DNA of 64,000 nt. It comes from Clitopilus passeckerianus. Lineage: Eukaryota; Basidiomycota; Agaricomycetes; Agaricales; Entolomataceae. Shown one piece after another: positions 1-11,282 of the stretch. The position numbers and the translations under genes are program-made. The DNA lies in the NCBI GenBank assembly GCA_944990035.1, contig CALYLX010000051.1:62001-126000 (forward strand). The letters run 5' to 3'. The notes below the pieces were generated by a model. That model was given only the letters and a program-made list of their open reading frames with translations, searched no databases and had not been told where the DNA came from. How positions within the stretch are numbered: the stretch's first letter is position 1; each line of letters starts with the position of its first letter.

Positions 1-764
1 AGTGTCCTGTGGTCCACCTCCCCCGGTAGCGGAGGTAAAGTATCGATTGACATATGTCTCCGCGACATTCCTCTCCACCCGGTTGGGCGTATGTCCAGTC
101 CAATCGGCAATATGCGATCCTTGATCGAATCCAGAGCTAGAGACATCCCCTCCTTCTTCTTAACTTTGGCTGTTGTCGGGTAAGCCTCCATGAATCCGAT
201 GACAAGCGATAAAACATACATTTTTTATCTTTTCCATCTTCTTCCGAAACTCAACATCATCTAGGGTCTGAGGGGAAGGCGATCGAATTATCTGTGTTGC
301 GGCCGTGCTATATTTGGGTGCTGGCAATTCAACCGCCCCCATGATGAGTCTTCGCCGTTTGGTCCGCGGTTGGAAGGGTGAGCCATCCCGTTGGTGCAAC
401 TCACTTTCCTGTGAGGAGAAGCTTGGTTAGAAGATGCGGGAGAAACTGATGATGCGTACTGATTTGCTTCCGGCATCCAGAGCCATAGATGTATCATCTG
501 CAACGTTCGATTTCAGGGCCCCAGTCTCGTCATGGGATGAGCACCACAAAGGGAACATGCACCCTTGAATTTGGGTTCGATATTCTCTTCTTTCTTCTTC
601 ACCTCGTCCCCCTCACTGTGAAGACCAATTCCTAATACTTCGGCCTTCGGTTTTTCTTCCATCTCTTCGTCTTTAAGCGGTAGGTTCTCCTTACTCTCCT
701 TCTTGCAGGGGCAAAGAGGATCCTCACTGGCACCCTTTACTTGGCAGTTGGTGCTGTCCAACAA
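1..764 (-). pseudogene. Degenerate coding remnant at window edge
   Basis: On the minus strand there is a Lys/Glu-rich stretch (about 764-513) ending in a Cys-rich piece with a CSLCG motif. A second stretch (about 440-1) contains a basic KRRRL motif and a VCFIACHRIH motif. The second stretch stays in one frame to the window edge but is broken by in-frame stops, near 430 and by a TAA just after position 160. The composition (basic linker followed by Cys pairs) recalls accessory C-terminal regions of Agaricomycete RecQ-like helicase proteins, but this is only a resemblance and no helicase motif is visible. Missed introns could explain some of the stops. The gene, if any, continues to the left of the window. 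Confidence 0.25.
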
Positions 765-1946
765 TGCACGAGGAGGCTTGCTATCGGCCTATCCTGGTTT
801 AAGCACAGAAAGTAGATGGCCAGATGCGTAGTACATACTGCATTACTGTTGTCTGTCGTAATAGCTATCAGTCTCCTCCTCAAGAAGAAAACCAGGTGCC
901 TCACTGTGCTTGACCTGACGAGACACGAGACGTTTACTGAGTGTCCTAGCCATGTTGAACTCTTTCTGAGTCCAGAGTTGATGGCAAGGGGCCAGGCGAG
1001 ATTGTGACGAGTTGAAGAAGTTGATTCAGACACCGGGCTATCGGCGAACTTGGCTGTGCCCACATTGGACTAGGGCAGACTTCGGAACAAGCGGATTGAA
1101 GAGTGAACAGGGTTCCCGATAAGGAGTCCTCATGGAAGGTAAGTATGCCAATGAGTAATGCAAAGTCAAATGGTGTAGGTCAACGACTCAACGTGACTTG
1201 TCTGTACTAATTTACGTTGAACCATTCGTAGCTCTTCCGTTTCATTATCAGTTGGAAACTCCACTCTAGTCCCTAGGCACCGGGATAGGGGCTTTGAGCT
1301 GAGGCAAAGTCAGAACGGATAGGACCGTCGCAATGGAATAACTAGTAAAGACAACTTGCGCATACTACTACTCGTATAAGAAGGAAACTGCTTCACCCTG
1401 ATGTACTCCGTACCTCCATTATCTTCAATGTCAACAGCAAGTAAACCACCAGACCGCGTTGAAAGAAATAAGAACCGGTCAGTTGTTCACGAATGCTTCA
1501 TCCAACATTCTTGGGACGAGAAGATCGGGTTCCACAACGAGCTTGCAGTACGGCTTCCGCTGGCACTAAACTCCTGATGCGAATTGCCGACGCGTTCCAG
1601 ACTCAGAGGGTTCGCGTAACAATTAAGTTTTGCGTGACCGCGTTTTGGTTCAGGGCAGGCTCTAAAGCTGATGACGTTCGCCTCGATCTCTGCTTAATCT
1701 CACACAGCGTGGAAATACAACGAACTAATCACTAATAAGAACATCCACGGCATAATCTAGATACCAGTCTATAAAACTCGCAAAGTCATAAAGTAAGTAT
1801 TTCTACACGTCTATCCTTCTATGAATCTTGCATCTAACGAGGAAGCTGGGTTTTGAGAAGGGTGAAGACTTGGAACAGAACCAATAATACTGCCGAGAAG
1901 TCCTGACAAAAGACGGCTCCATTTTGGGACGTAACCAGAGCAGCGT
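765..1946. other. No gene recognised
   Basis: Only short overlapping open frames without recognisable domains, splice structure or consistent coding character were seen. The right end is the 3' flank of the cytochrome c peroxidase gene. Confidence 0.5.
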
Positions 1947-3511
1947 TTAGTTCTTCTTCTTCTCATCCCCCTGTTCATCGACAGTCGTCAGACTCCATGG
2001 CTCGGCAGTAACCCACTGTTGCTCGGGAACACCGAGCTCAAAGAGGCGGGCAGTGGCAGCGGCGAAGCTATACAGCTGATCAGTGGATGTACTGGGGGGG
2101 TTGTATTGATTTGACTTACTCCTTAAACCAGACATCTTGATCCTGAGCATACGCCTTGGCGTACTTCTTGAATGACTTATCGGTGACGAGAACATAATCA
2201 GTACTGGGGGGCACATGAAGGAATCAGTACCGAAGATATAGGCGACAAGAGTCTAGATACGTACGGCAGCATCATCAAGGAACCAGTAGCCTTGTCCTCG
2301 AGCTGCTTGGGGCCATCCCACTTCTTCCACCTCCAGGTTTCGCTGAAGAGGAGCTTGTAGAAGTCGTTGGTCACGGTAATAGGAGAGAATGTCCAGGGTC
2401 CCTCGAACCCGGATCGGTCACGGTGGCAGCGTCCGAGAGCGTGGGCACCGATAAGGGCGACCATCTCCTGGTCGTTGAAGCTACAATGAATGTTAGTAAA
2501 AAAGAAATAGAATTGATCCAATCGAATGAACATACCCCATGCGTCCGAAAATCTGAGGTAAAGTAACTATTAAGCATACGCAATATGAGATGATAAAAGA
2601 GAGTAGTACTTACAGCCCTAACATGGTCAGATCCTTGAGTAGCATCGGGGAGACGACCGTCGGGGGTAGCATTGATGGAGAAACCGTCAATTCGTCCAGG
2701 CCTCCAGGGAATCTTAGGCCCACCCATTTCCTGGACGGGGTCGGGACCGTGAGGCTAGGCGACTGGGGAGAAGGGTATGACGACTAACCTGGATGGCAGC
2801 GACACCACCGAGAGTCCACAAGTCACCGTAGGAGATCCAAGGGTGCTTTTCCTTGACCTTCTCTAGCAGGCCCCGAGCAGTCTGGAGACCTTTGTTGGCA
2901 CCGTGCTCAGACTCGGGAGCAAAACGCATGGTAGCATAGTTGCTGAATATGATGGTCAAAAGGTGTCCTAGACGGCGATAAGCAAGGCTTCATACCTTCC
3001 ACCAGTCTTAGTGTCCTTGTCGTAAGTACCAGAAGCGTGCCAAGCGAGTCGGACGAGGACGGGTCCATAGGAGCCATCTGAATGTGATTATTAGACAAGA
3101 AGTCATGACAGGCTGAAAAGCTGAACACACCATCGTAGTTGTCGGCGTCGAGGAGCTCAGTAATGTCGTTGTAGACCTTCGGTGTAGATAAGCACCATGG
3201 TGGAACCGAACAGGGTAGAGCTTACGTACCTTCTGGTAATCCTCCTTCGTGGGCACAAAGTTGGCTTTGACCTTGGCAGCCTGAACGCCAGACTTGACAG
3301 TGTCACTCTCGTTGGCGTAAACGTAGTAGGCAAGGCCGACACCAGCGACCGCACCAAGTCCGACGAAAAGACCAGTGTTGGATTTTTTGGCAGCAGGGGG
3401 CAGCTCCGAGGAGTAGGAACGGAAGGAACCTCTGAAGCCAACCCTGGCATTACGTGCACCAGCGCGAGCAGCCTGGCGCAAAGTAGCAGCACGAAGGATA
3501 CCGAAAGACAT
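1947..3511 (-). CDS. CCP1: Mitochondrial cytochrome c peroxidase
   Basis: Heme peroxidase that reduces hydrogen peroxide using ferrocytochrome c in the mitochondrial intermembrane space. Nine exons join in frame to 372 aa: 3511-3230, 3176-3131, 3077-2996, 2942-2789, 2730-2614, 2552-2536 (only 17 nt), 2480-2265, 2203-2120 and 2067-1947. The N-terminus is Arg/Ala/Ser-rich, as in a mitochondrial presequence, followed by a hydrophobic Gly/Ala segment that may act as a sorting anchor. The distal heme pocket motif [10 protein letters not shown], the proximal-histidine motif GAHALGRCH and the ETW motif (equivalent of the radical-forming Trp of yeast CCP) are all present, so the enzyme should be active. 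Length is close to other fungal CCPs. The start is the only ATG that keeps the presequence. Confidence 0.96.
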
Positions 3512-4641
3512 GGTGGTTGTGGATAAAGCTCAAATGCGGTCTGGGGAGAACGATCTAGAATTTTTGTGGGATGGTTTCCAGGTGTGCCGATATTAGCCGT
3601 CGGCGTCCGGGGACAACGCTTGGTAAACCAATCACGTTCCTCGTTTTTCGTATTATTAAGCGGTTCCAATGTTCGAACTACACATTACTGCCTCCTGGAA
3701 TCCCCGATAAGAGGGGGCTGCGACAATTGCGCGTATCTTGCATGTCGCGATAAGTGCAAAAAATTATGATAGCGCCAATCAAACCATTCCCAAAGCCAGC
3801 ATCCACGCCGTCGCTTCGAAGTTCCCAGCGTGACCTTGGGTAGCTCAATTAAGGGTTTACGTAATCCGGGCTGGAAACTGATTCCGTTCATCCCGTCATC
3901 GACGGTGATAAAGATGGCATGGCGCCCAGGCGTGACTCGCTCTTCGACTCAGTCTGGTTCTTCCGTTACTACATCTGCGGCCGTCTTTCTAAGGTGTTAG
4001 AAATGGTCTTCATTTCATTCAGAACTCAGAAGCTAGTGTCAGTCTTAGTATTGATACCGATATCCACGCAATGCTCATAAGAGACTAACGTCAGTATTGC
4101 ATGCGTGTTTGTTGCTTTGTTGTCTACTTGCATGCAGAATGAAATGCGGATGATTCTGGATGTCATGCCCAAGTCATTCCTGACGCTCGTGCGCCAATCC
4201 ACGGATTTTACCCGGTTTAATACTTCGTCCCTCCAACTCGTCTGGTTAATAGGCGCCCGATGCTGTAGTCGGACCCTCAAGCATCTTCTGTACTTCTTTA
4301 CACAGCTTCATGCTTTGGATCATACGTAGGTCCAATGATGTGCCTCCAGGGAATATCCAATAATTTGAGGTACTGTCGGTCCATTACACCCAGCAGATCA
4401 CCTCCTACCAATTCCGTCCACCACGTTTTCATCCACTTTCCGCTTTTCGAGCAGTCATCCAGATAGGTCATATGTTGTCGCATCCGAGCTCTGCGCCCAC
4501 CTATTCGATCGGAGTATGATTTCTTGATGTTTAAAAGCGCCTTCTTCGCCATGACATGAGAGACCCCGACGTGACTCCGGACCCAACTTCTCTCAAGCCG
4601 TATCTGAGCGATTGGGCGCTTGTCGCGATCCCCCGGAGAAA
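3512..4641. other. Divergent intergenic region
   Basis: Upstream flank shared by the minus-strand CCP1 gene and the plus-strand DUF6699 gene. No further gene, RNA or obvious repeat was seen; a 141-codon minus-strand open frame at 4298-4723 is antisense to the first DUF6699 exon and looks incidental. Confidence 0.5.
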
Positions 4642-5566
4642 ATGGCATATTATGAACGTCCACCACCTTGGTTCTGGTACAATCACTACAACCATCTTCG
4701 AGGGAATCCCCATGGGTGCCCAATCGGACCTTCGCCGTATATCAAGTTTGCTGAGCCTCCACCTCGTGAGTAGCATAGATCAAGCTCGGATTATTCATTT
4801 GTTGAGTCATTCGGGGCTTCCCAGGTTGGATGAGAGGTGAGTACACTAACCCTCTAATCTCTCCAAAAGTTAACAAATCAGCACAGAGAAACCTGTGATT
4901 CCTCGTGAGTATAGCCCACATGACCATTTATTTGGGACCAATCTAATCTAATGCTTGCAACTTCAAAGCCGAGTTCGAAAGTACATGCCCCCTGATCCTC
5001 TGTTAATTCTGAAAGGCTGATTATATCACTTAGTATCCAAAAATGTTCCTGCGGTTAATCCAGTTCTGGCAGCAGATAGGATTCCAACCGACATGATGTG
5101 GGACATGCGATATCCCCCCAACACAGATCTTCCGCCCAGCGTCTGGGGCCGGCACCAGGGCGACCTCGTCCTCTCTCACGCCAGCTCTGAGATAAACCTT
5201 GTTATTCCGGGAACTCCTTGGTCTTGTAAAGTCCTGCCGAGCTGTCACAGCTACATCACAGTCGGCGACCTCTTACAAACCCTATACCACATGTTACGAA
5301 AATCGATCACAGATTCGGAATGGGGGTTCATTGTCATGAACGAGACTTACATGACGAACGTGATGAAGGCGGGAAAAAGGAGGAAATCAAAGGAAGGGAC
5401 AAGTGAGGCGAAATACAGGAGAATCGATTGGTTGGGGAACATATGCATTTTCGAAGGAGTGCAAAGCCACCCACCCTTCGAGAGCAAGAGACAGCACCCT
5501 GGGTCGACGGTGACGAGGGATACCTTCTCGATTCAGGTTGGAGACCGGCACAAGCACCACAAGTAA
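4642..5566 (+). CDS. DUF6699 domain protein
   Basis: Basidiomycete protein of unknown function. The C-terminal exon carries the family pattern: a WDMRYPP motif, then a strand with an IPG turn, then a segment (ITVGDLLQTLYHML) typical of DUF6699. The N-terminus is Pro/aromatic-rich. The gene is reconstructed from five exons: 4642-4765, 4825-4836 (12 nt), 4887-4904 (18 nt), 4969-4980 (12 nt) and 5034-5566. All introns are GT-AG, 50-64 bp, and the total is 699 nt (232 aa) in one frame. The three tiny exons are supported by strong GTGAGT or GTACAT donors and by a sensible Pro-rich linker, but transcript data would be needed to prove them. It is divergent from CCP1 and convergent with the DUF6534 gene. 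Confidence 0.85.
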
Positions 5567-5809
5567 CTTCTTTGCCGGAAATAGTTATAGGACTTCTCTT
5601 CTGACAAAAGAACTCGTTTCTATTCTAGTGGCTCCCTCCTGCACAGGCTATTTCCCTGTATTGGATGAGATCTCGTAGTTCCATTGCACTAAGTACCTTA
5701 CACTTTGTATTAGTTTCCTCTATCCTCTATCTAGACATGTATTTAAGCTATATCCAAAATGAGTGATCTCTTTTGACGAGACAGAAATGCATCTACAGTT
5801 CGGACCGAA

Positions 5810-7758
5810 TCAAACAGCATGGCCGGAATCACGACTAATCGTGTCATCGTGCCATTTCACGCCACCATTTTGCCTCGAGGGGCTGTTATTTCCCTTGATT
5901 GGGTTAAGTGGTATCGAGGCCTTTGTACCAAACGTCAGCAATGAAATTTCAGTCGGTCCGATGAGATCTCTCACCTTGTCGGAGGCCGAAAGGGGACCAT
6001 CTTCGCCATCGACGTGGGTTGTTGTGGTAGTCTGAATGTTGACAATTTTTGAAAGGTTTACGCCGCTGTTACCCGTTGATTCGGAAGCGTAGTTTTGAGA
6101 ATTACGGGCGGTCAGCAAGGATATGTAGCTGAGCACATAGACTGAGAGGTGTTAGAAACCGATGGATAGGCAGTTATAGAGAAGACACACGTTTGGTGAG
6201 GAGGAACTCGATACCCATGAAGATCATATTAGTCTTCATGGTTGAGAACTAGCAAGAAACTCGAGTTGGAACTTGAAGGCGGGACATTCGAAAGTGGACT
6301 CACGGTAATCAGGACTGTAAGCGAACATGCACTACAAATACAGTAAGTTTAAAGTATATCCCTTAGAGGCTGTCTTTGCCATACCTAGTTATACAGCCAG
6401 AGGCCAGTGTCATTCGCATTATAGTGAAGATCATGTTGTTCGTCCTTTCAACGCGGTCATCAGCGCATGATACCCGCGAGAGGGCGGAGATAGACGAACT
6501 TGTCAAATGTGGTCTTACTTTTGGTAAGGTAGAAGCACATGGAGGAGGCGATTGCGATGTCGATGGCAGTCAGCATTGACAGGGGAACATATATCACCCA
6601 CTAACATTCGAACATGAGACGGCGACATGGAATAGGCGGGTCCCACTTACTGGCGTTTGCTCCAACCGTAGGAACGTAGGCGTCATCCCTCTGTTGAAAT
6701 CGTCAGGGGCCACTTCTGTACATAATTTTGATTGGACCTACATTTTAATGATCAACACTTGAAGGACCATGCTGTATGAGTCTCTAGCGGAATAAAGATA
6801 AATATGTTTGCGTACTGATTGCACAGCCTGGAAGGTCATAGTTAGCGAGTGAAGGATAAGAAGTAGGAACGGGACCCACCCCATCCAATTGTCACAAGAC
6901 CAGCCTAGGGAAATATTGAACCGGTTAGAAGCTTCGTCTTGGCCCTTCGATCAAACTCCCACCACCAAGATTGGTACCGACCAATTGTAGTGCCGTCCAA
7001 CTACCCAGACTGGTGTCAGCACCAAAGAAAATCAGAGCATCGACTAGAGGTGCATACGTTTCCACACTCTGATTGCATATAGCACTTGTACTGCCATGAC
7101 TATGACGCTCTGTTCCAAGGTGAGATCAATTCGGTGTTGGGGCCGAAGATCGTACTTACGTTAAAGGCAATCTGCACCTGATTTTCTCTCTATCGTCAGT
7201 TTCTTGGTTATTCAATAGCCGGAATAAACGAACCTTTAGCGGCCTGTGAACCCCATTTCAGTTGGCTTTTTCACGACCAAAAGCTTTCAAGAGGCACGTA
7301 CCAAACAAGAAGCTGAAGCTCGCTGAGGTCCCCAAAATGTTGTATGATATAACGGTAGGTGGCCGTTATCGTAAATGCAAGATGGACACTGTCCAGTAAC
7401 CTGAAATCATAATGAGGGTACATATCAAATAGCCAGAACGAACGGCATACCAGAGGCCAGCGACCTAGATAGAGTTAAGTATAACAGTAAGTCTCTATAT
7501 GAGACGATGAGGACGAACGATAATTTTGTGGAAGGTATAATCCCTGGGATACTTCTTGTAGTAGATGTATATTTGCAGAACAGTGACCCCATATAGTCTT
7601 AAAGCAGTGAGATTAGCGCGAACGGATGGACACGAAACGGTAGTCTCGACTTACAGTGCAGCAAATACACATCCAAGAAACATTGCCCCAATCGTGTTAT
7701 TGGGATTGAACCCTGCCAGAGCACTCATGTCGGGTTGGGTCATAGACGAGCTAGCCAT
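5810..7758 (-). CDS. DUF6534 multi-pass membrane protein
   Basis: Predicted integral membrane protein of a family very common in mushroom genomes; function unknown. About 17 exons give a continuous frame. The N-terminus has the family start (NNTIGAMFLGCVFAALLYG). Then come TM segments, a VAGLWLLDSVH motif, a core with AIDIAIASSMCFYL, the loop RTNNMIFTIM, and a final segment MGIEFLLTKLYVLSYISLL followed by ARNSQ. These are the hallmark DUF6534 blocks. The cytoplasmic tail is polar and ends at 5810. Exons at 7243-7234 (10 nt) and 7177-7160 (18 nt) are tiny. The ATG at 7758 is chosen because it begins the family N-terminus directly. Two internal junctions near 6780-6900 have alternative splice choices. 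Confidence 0.85.
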
Positions 7759-8754
7759 GGTAGCGTTCTCGAGAAGCCTGTCCTTTGGGGTGGAGAGAAA
7801 CTTTAGAATGCAAACGGCTATAAAAGAAGAACCTGAATTTGTTGGATAAATGTATGACCGCATGTCCGGACATACTGCCCCAGTGCCGAGTGACCGGAAA
7901 AGTAGTGCCTGGAGGGACGCGATTGGCCCGTTGCACCTTTGGCCAATCATTGTATGAGAGTTGATTACGATTAGATCCCTGAGGAATTTCAGAAAATTCA
8001 CTCCATTCCTCGGCGGGGTCTTCATTCAAGGATTTCCAATATTTGGAAACCCCAAGCTGCTACATATTCGTATGGTGCTAATGTAGCCTCTGTCTTGCCC
8101 TCAACTCGGTGCCTTGAGTAGGAAGGAGGCTTTAGCTGTCTTGCATACCAGCTTCTGTACCGCGCAAAGGATCGGTGACCTTGTTCCTGCCGATGCAGAG
8201 GTAAATTGTTTGCTCTGTGTTTGTTGAAAAGGTCGATCAATCTCCTTCCGGAAAAAAAAACACATATTGATGTCATGACAATAAATCGTCTCCTGCTCTC
8301 AAGAAAGTTGTGCCCATCTCTTGCCTGTCTCCCAAGTTTTCGCGCCGAGAAGCGAGTACATGGGAGCAGAAGGGTCAACCATAGCTGGCAACCTGACACA
8401 GAACACGCAGCTACGTTGGAGATGTGGGTTGGAATCTTCGGCACAGCCACAGTGCCTTCAGAGAAAGAGCTCGCGTGCAGCAACCGGGAAAACATTCATT
8501 GATTGAACGGCTCTTTAAGATCGCCGGAGTGCTGGGAGATTTATACGGATTTCCGTATGGAATACGTAGGTGCATCTTTGGAGCCCATGCGTGGACCAGT
8601 CTACATATTCCTGCATCCTCAGAATGGTCGGGAATTAGGTTGATTCGAAAGGACAAGCAACTCGGATTTCTAGGTTGGCAGTGAACGGGATTGCGGAGGG
8701 TGGGACTGGGCTCAGCGTTTTAGCATAGCAAGAGACTTGGCGTGCAGGGTTCGT
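7759..8754. other. No gene recognised
   Basis: Region between two minus-strand genes. A 157-codon minus-strand open frame (8022-8495) has no recognisable domain and begins within poorly conserved-looking sequence, so it is not called as a gene. Confidence 0.45.
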
Positions 8755-9349
8755 TCACAGTTTTTCCAGCGTCGAGGTAGATAGACGCCAAATCCATGGC
8801 CCGTCTGCCAGCGCTTTGGATGAGCCATATGCAACGGTCATTTTCGTCCCTCCGGCCTCCAGTTTCCGAATCAGGTACTTTACGCCACTGGTGACAGGTA
8901 TGGCCGCGCTACCGTTCCGTGAAATCACTTGGGCTATTCTGGTGTAGTCAAGGATGCTGACTGAAGTAGTGACAAGCTCATCCGGTCCGATGAGCGTTGG
9001 TACGAGTTTACCCAGTCCACCAGGAGACTATGGTGACTGGAATATTGTAAGCTTAAGCTCGACCTATGTATGGTAAAGAAGTTACGCCAGGAGACGGCCG
9101 ACTCTGTGAGACAAGATTTCTGAGTTGCAGCAAGCTGGTAAGCCGCCAGTGCTGACATGGACATGCCTTGAGGCACGAGCCATCAAAATAGCCAGTTATC
9201 GCATTTCCATTCTTGGCAATTTTCTCTTCCCGCAAAAAGTTCTTACCAGGTCCTCCCCCTGCTGGTTCCTCGATGGTATCCTTCCAGTGAGCCCATTTCC
9301 AATTAAGTTTATGGCCAAATGATATCTTATACGTTTTATTAGGTGTCAT
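8755..9349 (-). CDS. Small unknown protein, uncertain splicing
   Basis: An ATG at 9349 opens a frame with an aromatic/basic N-terminus (motifs KLNWKWAHWK and a GGGPG turn), and a second open segment of about 85 codons (about 9037-8755) ends with TGA at 8755. The two can be joined in frame by a 58-bp GT-AG intron, giving roughly 175-180 aa. The second segment reads like a soluble alpha/beta protein and ends in STLEKL. No family was recognised. The first exon overlaps, on the opposite strand, the first two coding exons of the LYAR gene, so either the genes genuinely overlap head-to-head or this 5' end is wrong. Other splice choices between 9250 and 9050 are possible. Confidence 0.4.
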
Positions 9350-10655
9350 GGTGCGTTTGAACTCATGTTAAGCGGAAAATCATGCCCATACTTCGTTACC
9401 TTTAGCTTGCGGCGATGTGGTAAAGAAACCAAAATTAGACCAACATCGAGGTCGTTGCGGAACGGGATTCGATTGCATTGACTGCTCGAAATCCTTCAAT
9501 ACCCCCGCAGATTATAAAGGCCACACTTCATGCATAAGTGAAGCCGAGAAATACCAAGGGAAATTGTACAAGGGTCCCAAATCGGTACACCCGTTAATTT
9601 CTCTTATCTCTCTGCTCCTCACTAACAATCCTCATTTTTCTCCCTCTTCATATTCTCAAACTCAGCAGTTCGACAACAATACCCAGTCGCGAGGCGGTCA
9701 GGGCGGACGCGGTGGTCGTGGTAGATACCAAGGTGGACGCGGTGGGTATGGTGCAGGCCGTGCGTCTGGTGGTTGGGGTGCCAACCAGACACCAAGATCG
9801 CGGGCCAGTGGTGCTAATGAAACACCTTTAGGCACTCCTAGTCGCATGTCTCCCGTCTCGGCGGAGGCCCTCGAACAAGATGCGCAGATGAAGGATGTGT
9901 CAACGAACGGAAAGGCTACAGAGCCTGCGAAGGCTCCTCAAGCGGGGGTAGCTTCAATAGAGAAGGAGGATGGCGAGAGGAAGAACGAGAAGAAGCGGAA
10001 GAGGGAGGATGCTGAAGATGCTGTAAGGCTGCGAAATTTTCTTCCAGATTTCGATCCTGCTCACGCGTACTCTTAGGTATCAATCGCTCCATCAGAAAAG
10101 GAGAAGAAGAGAAAGCCAGCTGAGGAAAATGCGGATGTAGAGATGGCCGCACCAGCAGAGGAGGGGAAGAAAGACAAGAAGGACAAGAAGAAAAAGAGCG
10201 AAGAAAAGGCTGAGGCTGTGGATGTAGAGGAGAGTAAGAAGGAGAAGACGAAGAAGGAAAAGAAGAAGGACACAAAAGCAGAGGAGACTCCAGCTGCATC
10301 CTCAAGTTCGACAGACGATGCGTCGTCCAAAAAACGTAAACGCGAAGACGACGCACCTACGACAGAGGCCAACAGTTCCTCCTCATCGGAATCGACAACG
10401 AAAAAGTCCAAGAAGGAGAAGAAGGACAAAAAGCAAAAGTCGGAAGACTCTCCTGCGGCTGACGTCCCAGAAGCCGACACAAAATCCTCCAAGAAAAAGA
10501 GGAAAGCAGAGAAGGACACTGGGGATGCTATGGGCGTAAAATCTACACCAGCTGTAGCCAACGGAAAAGAGAAGAGGAGCAAGAAGGACAAAAAGGAGAA
10601 AGGGGAGAAGAAGGAAAAGAAGGCGAAGGTGTCTTCGACTGTGTCGGCCCAATAA
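9273..10655 (+). CDS. LYAR-type C2HC zinc-finger nucleolar protein
   Basis: Homolog of LYAR, a nucleolar cell-growth regulator linked to ribosome biogenesis. Exons 9273-9286 (14 nt), 9343-9350 (8 nt), 9406-9584, 9666-10022 and 10077-10655 join to 378 aa. The two tiny first exons restore the family start: MVSFQCHACGDVVKKPKLD, followed by C-x2-C-x8-H and HTSCISEAEKYQGKLY, which hold the zinc ligands of the LYAR fingers. Next is an RGG/GGRG box (about residues 80-115), then a long Lys/Glu-rich tail with KKRKRE nuclear/nucleolar signals. A frame-based call would start at about 9417 and lose the first finger. The third intron (81 bp) is a multiple of three and stop-free. Confidence 0.93.
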
Positions 10656-10831
10656 CGGGACAACGTTGAGGCTTATATTTCATCTCTGGATCTTCGTGAC
10701 TTATAATCCTGTATCTGTCTACCCATCATATCGGCCATCTGGTCGTCTGCCTTGACGCGCGAGAATATATTTCGATGCGCCACATACCTGTTCCTCAGAA
10801 TCTGTTATGAAGGACCTACACATATTTTTAC

Positions 10832-10924
10832 GGCGCTATAGCCAAGTGGTTACGGCGACAGATTAGAACTTCGAAAACTATCTGTTCCTCTTTGAGGGCG
10901 CAGGTTCAAATCCTGCTGGCGTCG
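10832..10924 (+). tRNA. tRNA-Ser (AGA), with intron
   Basis: Class II tRNA. The acceptor stem GGCGCTA pairs with TGGCGTC, with discriminator G. Box A (TAGCCAAGTGG) and box B (GGTTCAAATCC) are present. The anticodon stem ACAGA/TCTGT closes a loop with anticodon AGA (10865-10867). An 11-nt intron (10869-10879) lies at the canonical position one base after the anticodon. The long variable arm forms a CCTC/GAGG hairpin, as expected for serine. Confidence 0.93.
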
Positions 10925-11282
10925 GTCATTTGAATGTAAACTCAATATTTTGCCTTGGACGACGCTTGCAGCATTAGCAAAGGATTATCGTTTCTTTTTG
11001 CTTGATCCACGAGTTGAACGGAGTCATCATGATCATGCAGCAGCCTGATTTTGTACTAGTTCACATACTCCCTCCCTTCTAGCATTATCTCGGGACGTCT
11101 CATTGGCAGTCCTTGCTGTTTAAATCATCTAAATATTTTATTCCGCGGATGAACCTAAGCATGGTATTATATATCAACGTATGGGTATCTTTTCGACGCA
11201 TCCTCTCCTCTCCGCAAATTAAACTTCTACTGGTATCTGGCGCATCCAAAATCCAAAAGGAACAACGTCTAAGAAATATAAA

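Noticed and set aside
4298..4723. 141-codon minus-strand open frame
   Set aside because: Antisense to the first exon of the well-supported DUF6699 gene; no domain.
8022..8495. 157-codon minus-strand open frame
   Set aside because: No domain, no splice context, atypical composition; likely incidental.
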